This document shows positions 55,892 to 64,000 of a DNA stretch of 64,000 nt, one piece after another. The DNA comes from Theileria orientalis strain Shintoku (lineage: Eukaryota > Apicomplexa > Aconoidasida > Piroplasmida > Theileriidae). The first letter of the stretch is position 1, and every line of letters starts with the position of its first letter. Under the pieces are notes generated by a model that did no database searches, was not told where the DNA came from, and saw only the letters and a program-made list of their open reading frames with translations. Made by a program: the position numbers and the translations under genes. The DNA lies in contig NC_025261.1 in the NCBI RefSeq assembly GCF_000740895.1, forward strand, positions 992,001 to 1,056,000, in the 5' to 3' direction.

Positions 55892-57036
55892 TTAAAAGTT
55901 TTCCTTGTGCGCTCCTATGAAAACCTCTGATATCCATTCGTTTCTGGCCGCCGGTATGTAACAGTCTTGGAATATGCTCACTTTCCTCACTCGCTCCCCT
56001 CGACGTACCTCAATATCTGGTTTCCTCTTCGGCTGTTCCTAAACGTTAATTATGCTTTGTGCATATATCGACTTTTTATCCGAGTTTCTCTCCCACGCTT
56101 CAACTAGGGGTTATGTGCCATGTATTGGCTGTATACTACGTACCTGTTTAGTATATTTGCGCCTTTTTATATCCGGAACTGGAAACACTGTCTCAATGGC
56201 TGGTGTGGCGACTCTTGCGTTCGTGGCTGCAAATACTCTCGCGTTCTCTCTGCTATATATGTTTGTTTGTGTGGCTGGGAGTTTGCTCGCTCGGGAACTC
56301 CTCAAGGTAAAATTGGATCCAGACTGCTTTCGTGTTTCCATTGGTTTCTTTTGGATGCTTGCGGCCTTTTCCTTCGGCCTTTCCACCTTCGTAGCCTGTT
56401 TTACGTTGCTCGAATTAGTGTATTTGGTTGATGTGTTACTTGTGCTGGACGATCTTGTTCCCCTTGTAGTTGTCAGTCTAGTTTCAGACTGTTTCGTGTC
56501 GGTAGCCTGAGTCCATTGTGCTCCATTTTTTCTGGAGTTGTTTAAATTTTCATGCAACGATTCGGCCTCTGTGCTTGCGCTTGAGATTGTGTATATGTTA
56601 CGTGTATTAGTCTTTTCGACTTTAGGTGGATAGTTCTTGGTATGATCCTCTTCGGTGTAATTTGTAAACTCGACCTGTATGTTGTTGTCGTAACTGTCGA
56701 TAATGTTCGGCGCCTCAAATATTCTCTTTGTGTCCAGATAAAACTCAGCTTTGTAGTAGCCGTCAATTATTTCAATGATGTTTGAGCAGTCAAATCTGTA
56801 TTCGCCGGCTTCGTCGTTTGCTATCCACGTCAAAATACACCCTAAATGTTAAATTAGGTAAATCGTGACACCGGCCGTCGACCAATTTATAAATGTTAAA
56901 TATTTGGTAATTACTGGTCCGTACCATTTATTTCATAGGATATCTCGTTGTCAAACCTAGATCCTGCAGGCTTCAGAGATTCTGCGACAGATCTCATTTG
57001 ACACTCTTCCGAAATGGAAGATTGGCTACACTCCAT
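55892..57036 (-). CDS. Unidentified basic protein, three exons
   Basis: Exons 57036-56925, 56841-56144 and 56038-55892, 318 residues. The N-terminal about 110 residues look folded (INGCILTWIANDEAGEYRF, YKAEFYLDTKRIF). The middle is Ser/Thr/Lys-rich and disordered. The last exon encodes a conserved-looking end: EQPKRKPDIEVRRGERVRK followed by FQDCYIPAARNEW. The RRGERVRK segment is faintly like the Arg-rich core of CENP-C motifs, and an N-terminal domain plus such a motif recalls KNL2/M18BP1, but the match is weak. No membrane segment or signal peptide. Exon joins keep frame with good GT-AG ends, so the gene is likely real; the function is unknown. Confidence 0.65.
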
Positions 57037-58657
57037 TTAAAACCCCTATCTATATATTTAATTAAAAACTGGAATTGGATGAAGCGAGTGAAATGAGATC
57101 TAATAAATTAAAAGAGAAAAAAGCCAGCAAAATTAGTAAAATTACTTGTGATATCTCTGGAAAATATATAATGAAAGTAATTTTGATTAAATATGATAGT
57201 TGACGTACCAAAGTTGAACTAAAATGTAAATAAACCAAATCGTTTAAAAAACGTAATAATTTATTAATAAACAGAGTAAAATAGTCAAAAATAATGGACG
57301 AAATTATAATACAAATTTATAGGCGATAAAGGTGAAAACTTTCCAAAAAAATCAAAAGTAAAAGGGGGAATTCGCCAAATAAAAAAAGGGATAAAAAATG
57401 CCGAAATTAATCAAACAAACTAAATATTTTTCCAAAGAAGATGAAATTCAGTTGTAAAACTACCACACCTTTTTACATAATAAGTTTCAAAAAGGAAAAA
57501 CAAAAAATAAAGTTTTTTTTGAAATTCGACCAGACAATGAAATTGCAAACGTGGAAAAAAACTGAAAATTGAATATTTAACCTGTGAGGATTACTTTATA
57601 GCATTGTGTAAACCCAAAATGTCGGTGTTTTGAGATGAAATGATGAGTTAATAAATTTAGTGTCGTGTGACAATAATTTTTAGCACTTTGTTTTCACACT
57701 ACAAAACATTTTGGTATTTAAGCTATTTCTGTAACACTGTAAAATAAATGGTATCGAAGGATTAGTGACTAACTAAGGGGTTCCCGGTAGGTTAAACCCT
57801 TTTTAGCATCGGCGATATAAATAGGCTCGAACACAACAAATTTGTTTGCAACCGTCTATTAGTTTTTATATTACCTACGTTTGACATCTATTTAAATTTG
57901 ATTTTAAATTGTGTCAAATGGTATTATATTAAACTTTGTGACCTTAATTTTGAAAAATATCCATAGGGAGAGGAATAGTCGGTCCTACCGTCATATCATG
58001 TATCTCTGAGCATTTCTAATAGTGACTGTAAATTACTAATATTAACTAATGGGTTTTTTAATCCGAATGATATTAGATAGATTCTTTTGTCACTAGATCC
58101 CCCTTTGGCTAAATAAACGCTTGTATATGTGTATCATAAAATCACAATAATTATTTGAAATATATGTACTGTGTAAATGCTATATACGACTAACTTTATT
58201 GACTATCTAGTTTAATAAAGAATAAATAGTTTTGGACGTAAATAGTTTAGTCTTTAATAGATGATGGCACAGTTCTAGTAGAATAACGATGTATATCAAA
58301 TATTATGTGTGAATCAGTATATATAATAGGTAATATTGATGGTGAAAAGTATTTCGTATAATTTATGGTGAAATTGTAAAATAAAAAAAATATTTAGTGT
58401 GAACCTCACTGATTAAAAAATCTGATCACGGTTAGTTAATAAATATATCGCACTTTTATTTTTAATTTTTATTTTGTGTAAATAAGTTGCCGTTTTAATA
58501 GTTATTCAGGATAAATTAATGTTGATTTGTTTTAACACCTGTAATAGCTAATGTATACTAATTTTTTATTTTTTTGCTCAAATCTATTATTTTATTATTT
58601 TTGTAGATTTATCTGACCCAAATCTTAGATTTGATATGGCTTGAGGTTAGTCTATAA
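57037..58657. other. Long AT-rich divergent spacer
   Basis: About 1.6 kb between the unidentified gene (minus) and the DnaJ gene (plus). Strongly AT-rich with many A runs. A short GC-richer island at about 57775-57850 contains GGGGTTCCCGGTAGGTT followed by AAACCCTTTTT, a weak hairpin before a T run; I cannot say it is an RNA gene. No coding sequence. Confidence 0.5.
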
Positions 58658-60151
58658 ATGGATGGTAAATCGAAAGATTCTACAATTATTAAACCAGAAT
58701 CGAGCGGATCGAATTCGCTTTTTTCAGAGTGGATCGATTATATATGGGAAAACACACCTAACATATCAAACCTAATCCAATTTGGAGAGAAGGAGGAAAA
58801 GTACTCACTAACGCGCGACTATGAATCCGCACATAGACTATACGAATCAATGACAAACAGGCTAAAAAACCAGACGTTCACAGATGGTAGTCGGAGTAAC
58901 GCCAAGGGAGACTCGACCTCAGAGGGAAACGAGGCGAATAAGAAGCCGAGGGGAGTTAGCGTGGACACAATATTGTACGATAGGCTGGAGCTGAAGCCCA
59001 CAGCCACGAAGGCTGAAATTAAAGCAAGTTACCGCAAGCTGGCACTTAAGTATCACCCAGATAAAAACGAGAGCGCAGACGCGAAGAAAAGGTTCCAGGA
59101 AATAGGAGAGGCCTACAGCATTTTGTCGGACGATGCGTCGAGAGAAAACTACGACAAAGGAGGACTGAAAAACGCAAGGTGCATGAACAACCTGGACATC
59201 GACCCGTCAGTGCTGTTCGTCATGCTCTTCGGATGCGACCTGCTGGAGGAGTACATAGGCACGGTGAGGCTGGAGTCGGCAATCAGATATAGCATAAACC
59301 ACCTGGACGGAAAGATACAGGGAGATTTGATGGGATTCAGCTACAGGAGTTACGGAGGACCCTCGCATGGCACGGCAATCTCGACGCACAAGGACGACGT
59401 CTTCTCGTACATAGGCACGGTGGAAACGTACAGAATAGCGAAGCTGGCAGTGCTGCTGAGAGATAGAATAAACAGGTTCACGCAACTTAACGTGCTGCCG
59501 GACGATTTTTTGCAATTCATGGAGAAAGCGAGCGAGGAAATGTACGTGGACCTGCTGGTCTCCTCAGTGGGATGGATATACGAAAACGCAGCGGACACGT
59601 ACATATCGGAGACGACCTCGTTCCTGGGCCTGGGAGCGGCTATGCCGAACCTGCAGTCAGTGGGAAGGAACCTGAACAACGGAATCAACATAGTGAAGGC
59701 CTCAGTGAACGCAGTGGGCCTGCTGAGTCAGTTCAAGTCGCTGTACGATAGCAAGGCGAAGAACCACGGTGCAGAAAAGGGAAGCAAGCTTGAATGTGAC
59801 GAGTCGGGCAACGACGAGGCCTACAACGATAACGGCATGACGCTGCCGCCGGGCATCAAAGAGGAGCAGGTGATGGAGACAGTGGAGGCGGTGCTCGACT
59901 GCATCATGACAGTCGTGGTCTACGACGTCGAGTCCGCAGTGAGGCAGGCCTGCTTCAAGGTCTGCAAGGACGAGGACGTCGACGAGAAGACGAGGCTGAA
60001 GCGCGCTCACGTGATGAAGAAGATGGGGACGCGGATGCAGGAAATAGCGGAGGGCGTGCGCAAGAGGCAGGGGAAGTCGAAGGTGGACACGAGTAAGCTC
60101 ATTCAGCAGGCCTACGTCAGAGCCAAAAAAATGTCAGACAAGGCCGAGTAG
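58658..60151 (+). CDS. DnaJ (HSP40) co-chaperone with DnaJ-X domain
   Basis: Single exon, 497 residues. The J domain lies at about residues 102-168 (YDRLELKPTATKAEIKASYRK, HPDKN, AYSILSDDASRENYD) with the HPD motif needed to stimulate HSP70 ATPase. Downstream the protein matches the DnaJ-X architecture of yeast CAJ1/DJP1 and plant relatives: GxxLLEEYIG-like helices at 185-350 and a conserved C-terminal helix pair with VLDCIMTVVVYDVESAVRQ. No zinc-finger or Gly/Phe region, so it is not a type I or II DnaJ. Probably cytosolic. Residues 1-100 are unique and contain no clear signal. A Lys-rich tail ends the protein. Confidence 0.9.
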   Translation: MDGKSKDSTIIKPESSGSNSLFSEWIDYIWENTPNISNLIQFGEKEEKYSLTRDYESAHRLYESMTNRLKNQTFTDGSRSNAKGDSTSEGNEANKKPRGVSVDTILYDRLELKPTATKAEIKASYRKLALKYHPDKNESADAKKRFQEIGEAYSILSDDASRENYDKGGLKNARCMNNLDIDPSVLFVMLFGCDLLEEYIGTVRLESAIRYSINHLDGKIQGDLMGFSYRSYGGPSHGTAISTHKDDVFSYIGTVETYRIAKLAVLLRDRINRFTQLNVLPDDFLQFMEKASEEMYVDLLVSSVGWIYENAADTYISETTSFLGLGAAMPNLQSVGRNLNNGINIVKASVNAVGLLSQFKSLYDSKAKNHGAEKGSKLECDESGNDEAYNDNGMTLPPGIKEEQVMETVEAVLDCIMTVVVYDVESAVRQACFKVCKDEDVDEKTRLKRAHVMKKMGTRMQEIAEGVRKRQGKSKVDTSKLIQQAYVRAKKMSDKAE

Positions 60152-60355
60152 GGTCCGAAACGTAATATAGTATAAATATAAAGTGCGTATTGAGTAGGTG
60201 GTACATTTGGAATAGGTAGTACTTATAGAATACATAATACTTATTAAATGGTGGTACATATTGAGTAGGGAACACATAAGCCAAAATGGTGTCAATACTA
60301 GGGGTTGAGCTGCGATGCGTTGCAGAGTCGCGCGTTGGGGTTGAAGCTAGTTTAA

Positions 60356-60877
60356 CTAGCTGATGTCCACGCCGGTGTCCGGGCTCACGAGACAGTCGAC
60401 GAGGGCGTTGAACTCGCGCCTGGGAAGGAGCCTCGGGTAGAATTCGCCGGTGCCCCGGGCGGGGTTCCGCAGCCTCTCCTTCAGAGAGTCGAGGCTCGCG
60501 ACGAAGCGCAGGTCTAGGACTGAGAGCAGCTCGTTCTGGTGGCGGCCCTTGGCGTCAGGATTCGGAACGAAGATCGCAGCCTTTTCGTGCCGAAAGACCT
60601 CGAGAAGGTTACCGGCGCCCAGGTGCGATATGACGAGGTCCGCCTGCCTCACGCAGGCGCAGAAGTCGTCGAGGTACCGCTCTACGGTGACGTGGAGCAC
60701 GACGCTCCGGGGGAAGAAGCTGCCCCTGCCGAGCTGGTATACCACGTGGGTGTAGCCCAGACGCTGAAGCTCGCGCTGGAAGTCCTCCTCGTCCACTTTC
60801 CTGACTAGCGAGTTGAATTTCGAAGTGCCGACGGTCACGAGGACGGCCTTAGCCCCTTGGGGCAGTGGATTTCCCAT
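60356..60877 (-). CDS. ALG13: ALG13-like UDP-GlcNAc transferase catalytic subunit
   Basis: Single exon, 173 residues. It starts with VLVTVGTSKFNSLV, has YQLGRGSFFP, and the UDP-binding DLVISHLGAGNLLEVF with PNPDAKGRHQNEL, matching the ALG13 pattern (VTVGTT-F, Q-GRG, DLVISHAGAGS, N-H-Q-E). ALG13 pairs with the membrane protein ALG14 at the ER to add the second GlcNAc to dolichol-PP-GlcNAc. No membrane segment is present, as expected. Size is close to yeast ALG13 (202). Piroplasms have a strongly reduced N-glycan pathway, so retention of this subunit is worth noting. Convergent with the DnaJ gene, 204 bp away. Confidence 0.88.
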   Translation of the reverse strand: MGNPLPQGAKAVLVTVGTSKFNSLVRKVDEEDFQRELQRLGYTHVVYQLGRGSFFPRSVVLHVTVERYLDDFCACVRQADLVISHLGAGNLLEVFRHEKAAIFVPNPDAKGRHQNELLSVLDLRFVASLDSLKERLRNPARGTGEFYPRLLPRREFNALVDCLVSPDTGVDIS

Positions 60878-61107
60878 GAGACAATAAACCGGTTTATTAT
60901 GGGATTCTGCTTACCATGTATGTCCTTCGTATCTTCTGCTGACAAAAAGCCGTTTTTTCCGGAATTTAGACTCTACAAAAACTGTTTGGTGTGTGTGTAG
61001 TGCCAGGGGACAGTGCGCGGAACCATAAACGTATATTTGGCCTAAACGCCTACACATGTCAACAAATTAGTAAACACGCGGCTGTGGTTAAATATTAATT
61101 TACATTT

Positions 61108-62512
61108 TTATCTGTGTCTTCTGCTTCTCGACCTCGATCGCGATTTCGACCTAGACCTTCTTCTGTGGCCGTCCCTATCCCGGTAGGCCGCTCTATCTCT
61201 GTATCCCCGGTGCCTGTCTCTATGAGACCTGTCTGAGTTGTTTCTGGATGGCGATTTTGATGCTGTTCCGCTCCTTCTCCTTCCGTTTCTACTATCTCTG
61301 GTGCTATTCAGGGAGGAGCCACTGCCCCTGAGAATAAATGTGATATGTCACGTTAAGTGGCATAAATTGCACGACGGCGTGCATAGACTATATCTAGGCC
61401 TTACTTGTCCCTATTTTCCTGGATGTAGGCCGACAATGCCTTTGACATGTCCCTGAGCTTCTGGAATCCTACATGGATCTTTCCACTGTAGTGCTCGGTG
61501 AGTCTTCTGTCACTATCCGTGGCTAAAATGAGTTATTAGTGGCGAGTATACGTGTAAGCTTCTGGTATTGAGCTCCAACACATAAGGTTGAGTGCTATCT
61601 GGCCATTCAACCGCAGGAGCTACTGGTAAGAGCTAACTAGTGTGCTTTATGCACCCTGCTTTCCTCCGAATGCTGACTTACCTGATAGAAGTGCTCCGCA
61701 CACGTCACAGGGCTTCAGCCTCTGCTGAAAACTTCCCTCACCCGCCTTCTCCAGCATCTCTAGCTTACTTTTCTTCAAGTGCTCCGCCTCCTCCACTATC
61801 TTGAGGGACTCTTCAACTTCGCCGTTCATCCCGAGTTCATCGGCCTAAACAGTTGTTAAAAGTGGCTGTAACGCAGTAAGAGTGCCAATGTGTGACTGGG
61901 AACACGCTCACCAGGGCCATCTTCGCCTGTATTTGACTGTCTATTCTCTTCGCCTCCTCAACGATCATTGGGTCCAGCGTCCTCTTTCTGACGACATCAT
62001 CTTCCACCTGAAGCACTTTGAGCGTTCCGGCTGCTCTTACCCTCGCCTTTCCTCTTGCTATTTTTTTATCGCAATCCTCTAAAATTGGTTGAATCACCTT
62101 TAGGGTATCCAACTCGTATCCAAAGAAGTGGTCCTTCCTTTCGTTGAAGTACCTATAAATCCGTCAAAAGCGCTCTTTTCAGTCAATTTTAAGCCAAATT
62201 GCAAAATGCTTTAATTTATCTGTGCCTTTACCTCTCTCGCAACTTTTCAGAGTGTATTTTTGCGCATTCTCCCATGTAAAATTTCTAAATACAATCATAT
62301 TGGTGTTTAGGGCTATTTATGGCTAATTATATTGTATTTTTAAACCGAATTTACTTATTTTCTACCGTGTTTTCGAAGAGGTCATGTGGGCAGATTCCGG
62401 TCAGAAATAGCTTACAAACATCAGGGTCGGCGAATGACTTTCGTGATTCCAAGTCCTCCTTCTGCTCATATTTGCCCATTAGCTCTGCTAACGTGGCCCT
62501 TATCTGATCCAT
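61108..62512 (-). CDS. LUC7: LUC7-like U1 snRNP-associated splicing factor
   Basis: Six exons: 62512-62366, 62284-62232, 62152-61912, 61844-61682, 61522-61405, 61327-61108; 313 residues. The N-terminus MDQIRATLAELMGKYE and LFLTGICPHDLF with MGECAKIHS form the first (CCCH-type) zinc finger; CDVCGALLS with H-x-GKIHVGF the second (C2H2). A long coiled coil lies between them and an Arg/Ser/Asp-rich tail (ending SRSKSRSRSRSRRHR) follows. LUC7 proteins help U1 snRNP choose 5' splice sites. All exon joins keep frame and place the fingers at canonical positions; this is the most intron-rich complete gene in the window. Nuclear. Confidence 0.94.
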
Positions 62513-62882
62513 TGTATGAAAAGGGGATTTTATAACAATATACTTTCAACTTGTTTTCTTTTTTATTCTTGACAGTGAGTGCTCTCACCCCAACACATAT
62601 CACTTTTTACACCAATGGCACTCGTAGTTACCTTTTAAAAAACTCCTAAATCGTTTATAAGATTATTTTTATTTTATTTTTACTTATTTAAGCCCCTTTA
62701 CTCTATCGCGTACCATCAATCAATCCTCTTCAACTCCCCCTTTTCCCTTCCTTCTTCAATTTATTTCTTCGTCACCTACTTTTTTTTACCATCTCCCTCG
62801 TTACACCTGTCTATTTCCTACTGTTTTATCTATCTACTTTCTGCTTTCTATACAGTTTTAATAGAGTACATTACTTTACGTG
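62513..62882. other. Pyrimidine-rich spacer
   Basis: About 370 bp between LUC7 (5' end) and MTR4 (3' end), both minus. Pyrimidine-rich on the plus strand; no gene seen. Confidence 0.5.
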
Positions 62883-64000
62883 TTACAGGTACAGTGACGA
62901 CGTGAATGCGATCCCCTTCTTAAGCTTAGAAATACACGTTAGGAATATTTCCTCCATCGTTATGTTTCCTATGTTTCTGGACGCACATGCCAGCTGTCTC
63001 AAGAGTTCGTCCAGCCTCCTATATACATGTTTCAGGTCATCTCACTCTGATCGCTTACCTTATGCACCTGATCACTGATCCTTCAAACACTGAGGAGTCT
63101 GACAGTATTTCTATGAAGGGGTCTCCTTTTGCCCATCTGTACACTACTGACATCAGCGTCGGCCTCAGTTTGTTTACGTATTCCACTTCATCCACTAGGA
63201 TGTCACACTCCACCATGACTTCCACTATTTCCGTTGCGATTTCCTACACAAATTGGCAGTTACTCTGATTCATACTTTCTTATATATATGGGCGCTATCA
63301 CTCGTTTATATGCTCTAACTATACGTATAACACCGTATAAACACTCTAAGTACGTATAACACTGTATAAAAGCTCTAACTATACGTATAACACTGTATAA
63401 ACACTCTAACTATACGTATAACACTGTATAAACGCTCCTAGTGTTCACATAACACTGTATAATCGATCAAGTGTTCGTGCAACACCGCTATCTAATACTT
63501 GCAGCTTACTCTGATCTTGTTGTACGATTCCAGCAATTTGAGTTCTGTTGGCAACTTCGCCTCCTTCCTATCGTCGTTTACCAGACAACTCAGTGATGCG
63601 CATATCTGCTCCGGCTCCATCTTTTCAAAGAAGTTTCTCAGGAACAGCTCTGCTACCAGCAACTCGTCTGACGCGTTGATTTCGCACGCTATTCTTCCCT
63701 TGATCGTCACTATTCCGAACTGGTCCACGTACTCCAGCTTCCTCAGCACTGTCTTCATGTGCCTCAGCTCATCCTTCATGATTATTTGCGTGCACTCTTG
63801 CAACTTCTTTTGGTGCTCCTCAAACTCCTCTTTAACTTTTACGTAGTCCTCATATCTGTGTACACTTGTTTACTCTCAATCTTACTTTTTTAAAATCGTA
63901 TCGTAATCTTCCCTTGACAGCAGTGGCGAAGAGTCTATTTGGGACCTAAGCTCCTTCGATACTCTATAGGTTCATTGCATTAATCTTCATAATAGGCCTA
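62883..64000 (-). CDS. MTR4: MTR4/SKIV2L2-like exosome helicase, C-terminal part
   Basis: Partial at the right edge. Minus-strand exons seen: 63963-63886, 63855-63510, 63243-63059, 63018-62883; 63964-64000 is the end of a further intron. About 248 residues are visible: a Lys/Glu-rich segment (YEDYVKVKEEFEEH), KDELRHMKTVLRKLEYVD, VTIKGRIACEINASDELLVAELF, VVYRWAKGDPFIEIL, SVFEGSVIRCIRRLDELLRQ and the terminal FTSSLYL. These match the C-terminal helical (DSHCT) domain of MTR4, whose animal form ends FAASLYL. MTR4 feeds RNA to the nuclear exosome as part of TRAMP-like complexes. The DExH helicase core lies outside the window. SKI2 is a less likely alternative. Confidence 0.92.
63310..63480. repeat. 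Degenerate 31-bp tandem repeats in an MTR4 intron
   Basis: About five diverged copies built on CACTGTATAAACACTCTAAC and TATACGTATAA. They fill most of the 266-nt intron between exons 63510 and 63243, the longest seen in this gene. Confidence 0.85.

Noticed and set aside
57775..57850. Possible tRNA or Pol III gene at the GC-richer island
   Set aside because: Only a short hairpin and a T run; no cloverleaf, A box or B box could be built.

Overview
The window is a stretch of nuclear chromosome from an apicomplexan, most likely a piroplasm and probably a Theileria species. The evidence is an ApiAP2 transcription factor, very dense gene packing on both strands, introns of only about 29-110 nt with GT-AG ends, AT-rich spacers between much GC-richer coding DNA, and a set of eukaryotic core genes in compact form. 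The balanced codon use fits a moderate-GC species such as T. orientalis better than T. parva or T. annulata; this species call is inference. Nothing prokaryotic, viral or transposon-like was seen, and no tRNA or rRNA gene was recognised.

Layout. 1-5000: the 5' end of an unidentified minus-strand gene, a small gene with an acylation signal, a long spacer and an intronless ApiAP2 gene. 5001-10100: a three-exon DEAD-box helicase (DBP4/DDX10 type, minus) diverging from a four-exon CAF-1 large-subunit gene. 10262-15534: two tandem PiT-family phosphate transporters. 15812-27140: a four-exon coiled-coil gene and then a 10.3-kb intronless gene for a 3445-residue protein with cyclic-nucleotide-binding folds at both ends and EF-hand-like segments. 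27458-40440 (minus): an HSA/SANT chromatin protein, the autophagy protease ATG4, a candidate small gene, and the 7.7-kb NOT1 scaffold. 41339-50808: CBF5/dyskerin, a RecQ helicase, a RING plus Deltex-C-terminal E3 ligase, and the splicing factor SNW1. 51475-64000: a GBP-like membrane GTPase, an unidentified basic protein, a DnaJ-X co-chaperone, ALG13, LUC7 and the 3' half of MTR4.

Functionally the window is rich in RNA and chromatin genes: AP2 and HSA/SANT (transcription), CAF-1 (nucleosome assembly), NOT1 (mRNA decay), MTR4 (exosome), CBF5 and DBP4-like (ribosome biogenesis), SNW1 and LUC7 (splicing), RecQ (genome stability). They are not an operon; each has its own exon set and strand.

The least ordinary items are: the giant cNBD/EF-hand protein with its 2100-residue Ser/Asp/Glu-rich repeat-bearing middle; the Deltex-type E3; a phosphate transporter paralogue that lost a signature Asp; a 56-bp identical block shared by the two transporters; well-formed tandem repeat arrays between convergent gene pairs, one with an ABA-ABA higher-order order; a strongly structured element between divergent genes at 15645-15760; and Met/Asn/Gln-rich tandem repeats in three separate gene-expression regulators. 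Exon boundaries are read by eye from splice consensus, frame and family conservation; none is confirmed by transcripts.
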